Part shown: positions 54,301-61,476 of the stretch, piece by piece | Position numbering within the stretch: position 1 is the first letter of the stretch | Layout of the letters: the number at the start of each line of letters is the position of its first letter | Origin: CAZPXH01 sp964591085 | GTDB lineage: Bacteria; Spirochaetota; Spirochaetia; DSM-27196; CAZPXH01 | NCBI GenBank assembly: GCA_964591085.1 | Contig: CAZPXH010000002.1 | Coordinates: forward strand, 178,352-242,351 | Reading direction: 5' to 3' | DNA length: 64,000 bases | Made by a program: the position numbers and the translations under genes | The notes under the pieces: model-generated | Database searches by the model: none | Told to the model about the DNA's origin: nothing | What the model saw: only the letters and a program-made list of their open reading frames with translations

Positions 54301-54827
54301 AGTTCCCCGTAGACGCTCTTGGCCCCGTAGAGGTCCCGGTAGAAGCCAAGGCGAGCCCGAGCCTCCTCGTCCCTGCCGCGCAGGATGAGGGCCGGGACCT
54401 CGCCTGAGATTGAACCGGTGAGGCAGATCAGATCCTGGCGGTACTGCTGCAGAAGCTCGTCATCAATGCGGGGCCGGTAATAGAAGCCCTCGGTGTAGCC
54501 TCGCGAGCTCAGCTCAATCAGGTTCCGGTATCCGAGGTCGCTTGTTGCGAGCAATACCAGCCGCCCGGGCCGGTTTCCCCGCTCGCCCCCGGTCTTCTCG
54601 TGGCGGCTTCCGCCCGTGACCCAGAAATCGCAGCCGATGATGGGCGTGACCGCGGATTCGTGCAGTGCCCGGTAGAAGTGCAGGGCACCAAAGAGGTTTC
54701 CGTCGTCAGTGATTGCCAATCCCCGCAGGGACAGCTCTGTTGCACGCGCGGCAAGGTCCGGGATGCTTGCGGTGCTCCTCAGGAGACTGTAGTCGCTGTG
54801 GACGTGCAGATGGGCGAACTCGGCCAT
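51348..54827 (-). CDS. dnaE: DNA polymerase III alpha subunit
   Basis: An 1159-residue replicative polymerase. PHP domain at the N-terminus (FAHLHVHSDYSLLRSTASI; GLAITDDGNLFGAL), palm with the catalytic aspartates in VSMPDFDIDFCFERRGEVIDYV, fingers KNSHAAAYSVLAYQTAYLK-type (GFNKSHAAAYSVLAYQTAY), helix-hairpin-helix and OB domain near the C-terminus (MAIGRIMDHNGEIDLVAFDDAL). Proofreading is usually a separate protein. It heads a minus-strand run dnaE-yggT-recG-rsmD-his. Confidence 0.98.
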   Translation of the reverse strand: MAEFAHLHVHSDYSLLRSTASIPDLAARATELSLRGLAITDDGNLFGALHFYRALHESAVTPIIGCDFWVTGGSRHEKTGGERGNRPGRLVLLATSDLGYRNLIELSSRGYTEGFYYRPRIDDELLQQYRQDLICLTGSISGEVPALILRGRDEEARARLGFYRDLYGAKSVYGELQNHGLPEELTVNRALLDMAPGMGIGTVATNETWYVRQQDADAHDTLLAIGGQKSKADPNRFRFSTNEFYLKSAEEMTTRFAEVPHSLRASLDIAERCTFSLKLPGPMLPEYEIPEGFASADDYLRHLAREGLRERYSPVSSVASERLEYELETIIGMGFTGYFLIVWDFIAFARSRDIPVGPGRGSGAGSLVAYALRITNIDPLRFDLLFERLLNPERVSMPDFDIDFCFERRGEVIDYVTRKYGEERVSQIITFAVLKPKAAIRDVARALDLSFGEADAIAKLIPDDLRITLQDLSEEQRGKKVNALEEEPRLRALLEAGGPEAQVIDQARKLEGLHRHASTHAAGVVIGAEQLTRYVPLYRDPRTGAVSTQYSMDLLEDCGLVKMDFLGLKTLTLIRNTEELVREKLPDFSTETIPEDDEATFAMLGQGESICVFQFESDGMRRILRDARPSRIEDLIALNALYRPGPMENIPQFIDSKFGRQAIRFPHPSLQKILDETYGVIVYQEQVMEIVQIIAGFSLGQADLLRRAMGKKKREEMERMRAAYLEGATAKGIPEETAAAIFTLLEPFAGYGFNKSHAAAYSVLAYQTAYLKANHPAEFMAANLTNEIANPDKIVEYLEEARRMGLAIRPPSVNRSGVRFSVRDGEIVYGLVAIKGIGQGVAEAIISERSAGGEFTGLRDFLERVDPSVANRRTLETLILAGTFDDLSDIPRGVLHRNVETLMERARHEREARQAGQGSLFDAPQSGEWDDLPLAEDEIPDRQELLSHERELLGYYVTGHPLDAFRTMAERATSVNLANVSGLSPERNHQVLGMLLEARFVNTRRGKRMAIGRIMDHNGEIDLVAFDDALAVVEGWWEPDRVVGVRGKLDFRRDAPQFVVEWMGSPEELRLRDADELHLRLVSGLGEPDLLELRSFLFGHNGAARLVLHVPDPDGGERIIRVDDQLAVSTSQTSLREIAEHPAVDGCWTAQAETAKEFA

Positions 54828-54952
54828 GCGGGCGCCCTGATGCTACGGCGACCGCCGCCACGGGGTAAAGCACAACGCCACGGAGATGTCGATTTTCGCC
54901 GCGGGTTGCGAGGCGGGGGTTGAGACAGCGCCTGGTGCCTGCGCGGCTGGGG

Positions 54953-55831
54953 CTATCGGAGGGACGCGAGGAAGTCCCTCAGCAGGGCTCGCGCACGAAA
55001 GACGCGGAGCTCGCGCTGGCGCTCGGTTTCAAACGGGAGGCTCCCGCGGATAGCGTCTGTCTGGGCGAGGGGAGACCCATCCTCCAGCGCGGACTGGATC
55101 TGCTCCTCTGAGAGCGGCAACCGCGTACCTGCAACATCGCGCTCCCACTGTACCGAGCGGATCAGGGCGTTCTGCCGGGAAGCAAAGATTATCCGGATGG
55201 TGTCCAGAATCCGGCGGTAGCTCCGGTACACGCCGATGAACAGCAGGTATGGCGGGACCGGCGAATAGGGACTCCCGAACTGCTGGTATCGATAGCCGGT
55301 CCACGTCTGCCGGGGAATCCGGATCCGTGTCAGTACCTCGCCGGGCCGAAGGTCCAGGCCCGAGCCGTTGTTGCGCAGGTTCTCCACCCGGAGCCAGCGT
55401 GCTGCGCCGCTGCGGCGGAGTTCAATCCGCGCGTCGGAGATTGCCAATGCTGGCACGGCGGTTGTCAGTCTGTCCGGCACGCACAGGTTTCCACCCAGGG
55501 TTGCCGCGCTGCGCACGCCAAGCGGTCCGATGTCTGAGAGTACACGCCGAAGGTGGGGCGGAAGCTCGGAGCCAAACGCCTGCAGCACGGAATCAAGCGT
55601 TGCAGCAGCGCCAATCTCCAGGTAACGGTCACTCCGCGCCAGGCGATGCATCTCCTCCACGCTTTCCAGGCTGATTAGATCCCGGTCCAGCCGTCCTGAA
55701 CCACCAAGCGTCGCGCCCATCAGGTAGGTTCCCCCGGCGAGGATGGATACCCCCGGCCGACGGCGTCGCAGTTGCAGGAGCTCCCCGAGGGATCGCGGGT
55801 GGTAGATGATCGGCGCGGCTTCAGTGGGCAC
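54953..55831 (-). CDS. Xanthine-dehydrogenase-like FAD-binding subunit
   Basis: A 292-residue PCMH-type flavoprotein: pyrophosphate loop ILAGGTYLMGATLGGSG, IGAAATLDSVLQAF, and the second FAD loop GVRSAATLGGNLCVPDRLTTAVPAL are close to the XdhB/CoxM consensus. A C-terminal CO_deh_flav_C-like part follows (RYQQFGSPYSPVPPYLLFIGV). In canonical enzymes it passes electrons from the Fe-S subunit to NAD or another acceptor. Last gene of the seven-gene operon; overlaps the Fe-S gene by 11 bp. Confidence 0.88.
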   Translation of the reverse strand: MPTEAAPIIYHPRSLGELLQLRRRRPGVSILAGGTYLMGATLGGSGRLDRDLISLESVEEMHRLARSDRYLEIGAAATLDSVLQAFGSELPPHLRRVLSDIGPLGVRSAATLGGNLCVPDRLTTAVPALAISDARIELRRSGAARWLRVENLRNNGSGLDLRPGEVLTRIRIPRQTWTGYRYQQFGSPYSPVPPYLLFIGVYRSYRRILDTIRIIFASRQNALIRSVQWERDVAGTRLPLSEEQIQSALEDGSPLAQTDAIRGSLPFETERQRELRVFRARALLRDFLASLR

Positions 55832-56303
55832 GCTGCATCCTCCGGCGCTTCAGTTCTGCGGCCCAGCGGACGGCGCGGACTACGCCGGCGTACGGCACTC
55901 CGCGGGCGGAGATGCTTCTGACCACTGACTCTATCGTGGCATCGTCCGGACTCTGGTCGCGTTGCAGCAGGCTGTAAATGGCAAGGACCAGCGCCCCACC
56001 CCAGGACGGCGGCGGATAGATAGCCGCCCGGCTCAAGGACCGCTCAATGTCCCGATAGTCTTCTTCCTCAAGCAGGCCTTCCACCGTGCGAATGCGGCGT
56101 CCGCTGATCCGGAAGGCGGGCACCAGACAGGCGTGCATTGGCATTCCGTCCAGGAGAATCATGCAGCGGCCGCATGCGCCGGTCACGCATCCGCGCCTGC
56201 AGGTCACGATGTCAAGCTCCTCGGCGAGGATATCCACCACCATCCGTTCGGCGGGTTGCTCGGATTCGCGTACGCTTCCGTTGATGCTGAATGACAGCTT
56301 CAT
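55821..56303 (-). CDS. Xanthine-dehydrogenase-like [2Fe-2S] subunit lacking the second cluster
   Basis: A 160-residue protein. The plant-ferredoxin-like first cluster is intact: C39-x4-C44-x2-C47-x11-C59 (RGCVTGACGRCMILLDG). The helical second domain normally carries QCGxCTPG and LCRCTGY; here the matching places read YPPPSWGG (~96-103) and SISARGVPYAG, so no cysteine remains to bind the second cluster. Electron transfer from a molybdenum centre through two clusters is therefore not possible in the usual way. Neighbours are the FAD and molybdopterin-type subunits, overlapping by 11 and 4 bp. Confidence 0.88.
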   Translation of the reverse strand: MKLSFSINGSVRESEQPAERMVVDILAEELDIVTCRRGCVTGACGRCMILLDGMPMHACLVPAFRISGRRIRTVEGLLEEEDYRDIERSLSRAAIYPPPSWGGALVLAIYSLLQRDQSPDDATIESVVRSISARGVPYAGVVRAVRWAAELKRRRMQRAH

Positions 56304-58315
56304 CCTTCCGGCTCTCCCAGCGCACGGTACTCAAGCAGAAGGGACGGTGTCGCGGGGATGCGGTCCAGGAACACTCCGCCCGCCTGACTCACGGCATTAA
56401 CCACTGCCGCGGGCACCACCTGCATCGCAAGACCGGTCACCGGCAGCGGGTCCCGATCATCGTCCAGGAAATGCATCCGAATCCGCGGAAGCTGGAAGAG
56501 GACCGCCGGAACGTAGTTCTCAAGGGTCTGCCGGTCTGCAACGCGGTCCGGAAAGCGGAGCTCGGTAAGCGCGTGCCCCAACGCCAGAAAAACTTCCTGC
56601 TCCACGCGCTGTTCGGCCCGGCGCCGGTCCAGAATCCGGCCACAGGCCAGACTGATCCAGACCTCCCTCACCCGCAGCTCCTGTTCCACCGGGATGAACT
56701 CAGTGTCCACCACGCACGCGGCAAGTGGGAGTTCGGGGACGCGCCTGCTGCCTCCTCGTGCTTCCAGGGGAAGGGGCTCGCGAAATCGGCGCCGCTGGAG
56801 GGAGCGGAGAGCGGTGGTGATCATCCGCGGCACCGTGGCAAGCGCTCGCCCGCCGGATGCCGGTCCGCTGTCCACCGACGGATCCGGGATGATGCTGACA
56901 CCGGCCCGATCCATCTCCATTGCCCGGGCGGCCACATCCTTCCACCAGTCCCTGGTTGCGGCGGACGCCGCCTGGACCCCCACGCGGATGGCCAGCTCGC
57001 TTGCGCTGTTCAGGCGGGCGAGCACGCTGCTTGTCCCGCCCAGGTTCCCGGTAGCCGGAATCTGCCGGTGGCCCTGCGCAAACCCAATCCCCCGGCGCGG
57101 CCAGGTGCTACCGCTGTTCCCGCCCCGGCGGCGGAGCGCTTCCCGGGATGCCCATTTCCGCTCAAAGTCTGAGCGCCGGAGCACCGAATCCGCAACCGCG
57201 TCACGCTGCGTTGAGGGCAGGCTGCTTCCGTGCATGCTCCGTCGGACCGCGAGTGCGGGTTTCCGCGCAACAATTGCAAGGCGGGCAATGTGGGTTTCCA
57301 CGGCAAATGCCAGCGCAGCCTCGGGGCCACCGGTCATCAGGCCGGCCGGGAGGTCCGGCGTCTTTTGCACCGCGATCCGGAGCTGGATCTTCCCCATTCG
57401 GTACCCGGTGGCGAGCATGTCCCGGCACCGGGCCATGGAGTGTTCGCCGATTGTCTGGATTGATCCGCAGCGGATAACCATGTTCACCATTGAGTGTATA
57501 GGCTCTCCGTCTTCTGAGACGGCAGTCACCATCCGTGTCTCAGCGGCGGCCCGGCCCCCAAAGAGCCGGAATGCCTCCAACTGATCCGGCAGGCAGACAG
57601 AGGGTAGACCAGTGGCCCGCGCGGCAAGCGCCGCCCAGACCGCCACCAGATCCGCCTGCCAGAACTTGGCTTCCATGCTCGGCTCGGCCAGCATGCCCTC
57701 CGTGTGGACCTGTTCCGCCCGTGTTCCCAGCGCGGCGGCAACGGCACGCCGGGTCCGCTGTGGCCACTGGCCGTCCACCAGGATCCGCAGTCCGTCCGGG
57801 CTGACGGATGCAAGTGCCCCCGGAGGATCATCGTAGAGCGGGGCCTGGCCGCCACTCCGATAGGTGCCTTCAACCTCCCCGGAGCGTTCCAGATCCGGCT
57901 CCACGCCAAACTCTGCCTCAAACACCAGATCCGGGGATCCATCTCTGGCCAGCCCTGCGGTGTGCACCGAACCCGCCGGGTTGCGGAAGCCGGTGCCCGT
58001 AAGGCTCCGCCTCAACGCATATGGATCCCGTGAAAGCATCAGCGCCACCGCCTGGCCGGCCCAGATGGCCGGGCCCTCGGCCAGGACCGGATATGGCTCG
58101 CCGGCGGTGACGATGCTTCGGTGTCCAGGGATTTCAGCGGCTGTGATCAGTCGGATACCCGCCTCTTCTTCCTCCGGGATGATGAGGTCATCCGCCGAAA
58201 GGCCGGGTCTGGGAGCCAGGACCGGCCGGCACCACTGCACAATCGGGGGAATGCGGTCCACCAGGCGGGTTCCGCGCGCCAGGAGGCTGCTTCTGAACTG
58301 CTCGGTTCTCGTCAT
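56300..58315 (-). CDS. Molybdopterin-hydroxylase-like large subunit, probably non-canonical
   Basis: A 671-residue protein, shorter than the usual ~750-800. The order of genes and stretches such as FEAEFGVEP, PSMEAKFWQADLVAVWAALAA, GGPEAALAFAVETHIARLA, GIGFAQGHRQIPATGN and the end PAAVVNAVSQAGGVFLDRIPATP resemble XdhA/CoxL. The usual GVGE loop with the catalytic Glu before PAAVVNAV reads PVTGLAMQVV, so the Glu appears lost. ATG 58315 overlaps the degT stop (ATGA). I recall TP0080 of T. pallidum, annotated quinoline 2-oxidoreductase next to the same sugar genes, as a likely homologue. Catalysis is doubtful. Confidence 0.78.
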   Translation of the reverse strand: MTRTEQFRSSLLARGTRLVDRIPPIVQWCRPVLAPRPGLSADDLIIPEEEEAGIRLITAAEIPGHRSIVTAGEPYPVLAEGPAIWAGQAVALMLSRDPYALRRSLTGTGFRNPAGSVHTAGLARDGSPDLVFEAEFGVEPDLERSGEVEGTYRSGGQAPLYDDPPGALASVSPDGLRILVDGQWPQRTRRAVAAALGTRAEQVHTEGMLAEPSMEAKFWQADLVAVWAALAARATGLPSVCLPDQLEAFRLFGGRAAAETRMVTAVSEDGEPIHSMVNMVIRCGSIQTIGEHSMARCRDMLATGYRMGKIQLRIAVQKTPDLPAGLMTGGPEAALAFAVETHIARLAIVARKPALAVRRSMHGSSLPSTQRDAVADSVLRRSDFERKWASREALRRRGGNSGSTWPRRGIGFAQGHRQIPATGNLGGTSSVLARLNSASELAIRVGVQAASAATRDWWKDVAARAMEMDRAGVSIIPDPSVDSGPASGGRALATVPRMITTALRSLQRRRFREPLPLEARGGSRRVPELPLAACVVDTEFIPVEQELRVREVWISLACGRILDRRRAEQRVEQEVFLALGHALTELRFPDRVADRQTLENYVPAVLFQLPRIRMHFLDDDRDPLPVTGLAMQVVPAAVVNAVSQAGGVFLDRIPATPSLLLEYRALGEPEG

Positions 58316-59481
58316 CGGCGCGCCCTTCGGCCGACGTCCAGAAGCACTTCCGCAACCCGCCATGCACGTCTCATTCCCATTCCCTGCCAGACAGGCAGGC
58401 TGAAACTGCGGGCCCAGTGGGCCTCCGCGTTGGGAAAGGAGCCCGGATTCAGTCCGTAGGTCTGTTTCCAGAAGGTCATGCGGTGCAAAGGCCGGTAGTG
58501 CACGCTTGTTCCTATACCCGCCCGGCCCATCGCCTGAAGGAACTCATCCCGGTCAATCCGTAGGCGCTCCAGTCTCAGTCTCGGCGCGAACAGGTGCCAG
58601 GAGTGGCCGGGATCATCCGAGTGCGGCGGCGGGTCAATCCAGTCTTCCCCGCGGATCGCTTCCAGGTAGAGCCGGGCAATTTGCTGTCGTTGTGCGCGCA
58701 TCTTCTGGGCGCGGGAGAGCTGAACCCGCCCTATAGCCGCAAGGAGATCCGGAAGGTTGTATTTGTAGCCGTCAGCCAGGATGTCGTAGTCCCAGGCCCG
58801 GCTCCTGCCGTCGGCGCGCTGCCAGACCTCCCGGTCTATACCGTGCAGGCGGAGCATCCGCGCGCGGGTCGCAAGCTCGGGATCCGGCGTACCGAGGAGA
58901 CCGCCTTCTCCGGTGGTGATGGTTTTGGTGGCGTAGAAGCTCCACGCGGCAACCTGCGCAGCGCTGCCCTGTGCGCGTCCGGGCCCGTAGCTTCCGGAGA
59001 GGCTGTGCGCCGCGTCCTCAATCACGGGAATCCGGCCTTCAAGGACCTCATGGAGGTCCCAGGTTGGCCCGGCTGCCCCACCCATGTTCACCGCCATCAC
59101 CGCGTCTGCGCCTTCACTATCAGCGGTCCTGGCAACGCTCATTGGATCCGGGTGGTAGCTGTCCGGGGCGGAGTCCACAAACCGGAGCTCGGCACCGGCG
59201 TGCCGCATGGTTGCAGCGCTCGCGGTGAAGGTCCACACCGGCACCACCACCACGCGTGGTCTGGGCTCCATTGCAAGCGCACTGAGGTGGAGCGCTGCGG
59301 TTGCTGATGAGCACAGGACGCAGTGCGGCACCTGCAGCACCTCCGAAAGTTCTTCCTCGAACGCCCTGGCTTCCCCCGCGCTTGTCAGCCATCCACTGCG
59401 CAGGACTCGGCGGACGGCGCGGATCTCGGCAGCACCTGTCCGCGGGCGGGCAAAGGGGATCCGCCTAATGGATCGGCTCAT
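58312..59481 (-). CDS. DegT/DnrJ/EryC1/StrS-family PLP-dependent sugar aminotransferase
   Basis: A 389-residue enzyme that typically aminates a keto-sugar nucleotide. It starts RRIPFARPRTGAAEIRAVRRVLRSGWLTSA, has CVLCSSATAALHLSALAM, IPVIEDAAHSLSG and the PLP-lysine region WSFYATKTITTGEGGLLGT, followed by GYKYNLPDLLAAIGRVQL and HSWHLFAPRL. With the dehydratase directly upstream (17-bp overlap) it would make an amino-deoxy sugar for a surface glycan. Confidence 0.93.
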   Translation of the reverse strand: MSRSIRRIPFARPRTGAAEIRAVRRVLRSGWLTSAGEARAFEEELSEVLQVPHCVLCSSATAALHLSALAMEPRPRVVVVPVWTFTASAATMRHAGAELRFVDSAPDSYHPDPMSVARTADSEGADAVMAVNMGGAAGPTWDLHEVLEGRIPVIEDAAHSLSGSYGPGRAQGSAAQVAAWSFYATKTITTGEGGLLGTPDPELATRARMLRLHGIDREVWQRADGRSRAWDYDILADGYKYNLPDLLAAIGRVQLSRAQKMRAQRQQIARLYLEAIRGEDWIDPPPHSDDPGHSWHLFAPRLRLERLRIDRDEFLQAMGRAGIGTSVHYRPLHRMTFWKQTYGLNPGSFPNAEAHWARSFSLPVWQGMGMRRAWRVAEVLLDVGRRARR

Positions 59482-60955
59482 CTTGCTGGAGTGGTAGAGA
59501 GGGTATCAGGGTCCGCAGCTCCTCTCGGAGGAGGCGGCGGTTGCGATATGAGTCCGGGCTGCCAGTCTCGAAACAGATCTCGCGAAGCCTGGGGATTCCG
59601 CTAACAAGCGCGGCGGCGCTGATCCGGGGACCGCGGACTTCGCCGATTCGCTCGTGAGGCCCGGGGCAGACACTCTCGTGGTCGCCGGTGAGGTGCTCAA
59701 TCAGCTTCTCTCCGGTGCGCATGCCAATCTCACGAATCTCAATGTCGCGGTCCGGCTCCATTCCGTGGAATCGGATCATCTGGCGCGCGAGATCTGAGAT
59801 GGCAACGGGCTCGCCCATATCAAGCACGTAGAGGCCGGCATCCTTTCCGGCACCCCCGGCAATGATAACCAGCGCGGCGGCTTCCGGAATGGTCATGAAG
59901 TAGCGACGCATCCGGTAGTCGGTAATGGTGATGGGGCCGCCTTCCCGGATCTGCCGCTCCAACAGCGGCACGATGCTGCCGCGGCTCCCCAGGACGTTTC
60001 CAAAGCGCACGGCCATGAAGCGCTGGTCAGCCGCGCCGTCAAACAGGCTGCTGGCGGCAAGCACGCAGGATTCAGCCAGCGCCTTGGTAGCGCCGTAGAC
60101 GCTTACCGGCTCCACCACCTTGTCCGTGCTGATGATCACCATCCGGCGGAGGTGTTCGCTCCCTCTGCACGCCCGAACCAGGTTCCAGGTGCCAACCACG
60201 TTGTTCTCAACGCCGGCAACGGGATTCGCCTCCACCATAGGCACGTGCTTGTAGGCCGCTGCGTGGAAGACTACGCTTGCTCGCAGCCGGCGAACCAACC
60301 AGGCGATGTGCTCTTCATTACGGAGATCACCGAGGACGGGAACCACCGTTGTCGCTTCTCCGACACCGCCAGCCTGCAGGCGACGGAGCTCGGACTCAAT
60401 TTCATAGATGCTGTTTTCGCCCTGCCCCAAAAGGTACAGACGTTCAACCCCAGCAATCAGCAGCTGGCGACACAGCTCGCTGCCGATGCTTCCACCAGCG
60501 CCCGTTACCAGGACCCGCGCTCCCCGCAGATAGCCGACCCGGGACTTCAAGTCAATCTTCACCGCATCCCGGCCGAGCAGGTCCTCCGGGTTGATCTCCC
60601 GAGTCTGCACCAGGTGCACCCCGTCAATAAGCTGCGCAACGCTGGGAACAATGCGAATCCGATCAAAGCCGGCCTGAAGCACCGTGCGGTGAATGCGCGT
60701 GAGGTCCGTGTGTGGTGCGCTCGGCATTGCAATGAGGGCTTCATCGCCGGCCTGGCGTTCGGTGAGCGGAAGGACATCCGCAATCGGGCCGAGTACCGGG
60801 ACCCCGTCAACGCGGGTGCCAATCTTCCCGGGATCATCGTCCAGGAAGGCAACCACGTTTCCCTGCCGGGCCCGAAGCGCAATCTCCCGGGCGATAGTGG
60901 TGCCAGCGAGCCCCGCGCCAATGACATAGATTCGGCGAGCCCGGCGGGGGTTCAC
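59465..60955 (-). CDS. CapD/WbpM/FlaA1-type NDP-sugar dehydratase or epimerase, soluble form
   Basis: A 496-residue SDR-family enzyme. The N-terminal CoA-binding-like domain (RIYVIGAGLAGTTIAREIA; VVAFLDDDPGKIGTRVDGVPVLG) is followed by the catalytic Rossmann domain GARVLVTGAGGSIGSELCRQ, HAAAYKHVPMVEANP, ISTDKVVEP and VYGATKALAES. The four N-terminal membrane spans of WbpM/PglF are absent. The YxxxK tyrosine is present where many homologues have Met. Probable role: 4,6-dehydration of UDP-GlcNAc or similar. GTG start overlaps the NusG-like stop by 4 bp. Confidence 0.92.
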   Translation of the reverse strand: MNPRRARRIYVIGAGLAGTTIAREIALRARQGNVVAFLDDDPGKIGTRVDGVPVLGPIADVLPLTERQAGDEALIAMPSAPHTDLTRIHRTVLQAGFDRIRIVPSVAQLIDGVHLVQTREINPEDLLGRDAVKIDLKSRVGYLRGARVLVTGAGGSIGSELCRQLLIAGVERLYLLGQGENSIYEIESELRRLQAGGVGEATTVVPVLGDLRNEEHIAWLVRRLRASVVFHAAAYKHVPMVEANPVAGVENNVVGTWNLVRACRGSEHLRRMVIISTDKVVEPVSVYGATKALAESCVLAASSLFDGAADQRFMAVRFGNVLGSRGSIVPLLERQIREGGPITITDYRMRRYFMTIPEAAALVIIAGGAGKDAGLYVLDMGEPVAISDLARQMIRFHGMEPDRDIEIREIGMRTGEKLIEHLTGDHESVCPGPHERIGEVRGPRISAAALVSGIPRLREICFETGSPDSYRNRRLLREELRTLIPSLPLQQDEPIH

Positions 60956-61476
60956 GGCCGTGCTACTGCTCCGGCCGCGGTTACCAGCTCAATACCGAGG
61001 TCAATGGAAAAGCTGTCTTTGTAGAGGTCCAGCTTCACGCGTGCGCGCCCCTTGCGGCGGTCCACGCGAACAATCTGGCCTTCCATTCCCGCAAGGGGGC
61101 CATCAATGACCTCAATCCGGTCGTTCTCGTTGAAGCGCACGCGAGACGGGCGCACCAGGGAGCCAAAACGGATGAGGTTTCGGATCGCCTGCTCATCGCG
61201 CGGCGGCAGCGCGCGTACATCCTCGGAGGAGTGGAGCGGCCGAATAAAGCCTCGGACGCCACCAAGGCGGCGCCAGAGCCCGTCGTCCGCGTCCGGAGTA
61301 TCCAGAAACACGTAGCCGGGAAAGATCGGGCGGACCTGTCGGGTCCAGCGGCCGTTCCGCCTGATCCGCAGCTGGCGCCGCGGCAGGATCAGGGCATCAG
61401 CAAGCTCGGAGATATTGCGTCTGCAGCGCTCCAGGAACCCCATCTCGTCCCCGGCAAGTACCTGAACGACGTACAT
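60952..61476 (-). CDS. NusG paralogue (RfaH/LoaP/UpxY-like operon antiterminator)
   Basis: A 174-residue NusG-family protein. The NGN domain (YVVQVLAGDEMGFLERC; PIFPGYVFLDTP; VRGFIRPLHSSEDVRALP) is followed by a KOW motif (NDRIEVIDGPLAGMEGQIVRVDR). Position inside a polysaccharide operon, not beside rpl genes or secE, marks it as a specialised paralogue; such proteins (RfaH, UpxY, LoaP) let RNA polymerase read through long operons. It overlaps wzz by one base and the dehydratase by 4 bp. No ops or LoaP RNA target was identified. Confidence 0.88.
   Translation of the reverse strand: MYVVQVLAGDEMGFLERCRRNISELADALILPRRQLRIRRNGRWTRQVRPIFPGYVFLDTPDADDGLWRRLGGVRGFIRPLHSSEDVRALPPRDEQAIRNLIRFGSLVRPSRVRFNENDRIEVIDGPLAGMEGQIVRVDRRKGRARVKLDLYKDSFSIDLGIELVTAAGAVARP

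Noticed and set aside
55450..55465. A second TGGCAC-N5-TTG match to the sigma-54 consensus
   Set aside because: It reads TTGT instead of TTGC and lies inside the FAD-subunit gene on the wrong strand for any downstream start.
60152..61024. A 290-codon plus-strand frame
   Set aside because: Antisense to the dehydratase gene, which has clear Rossmann and YxxxK motifs.
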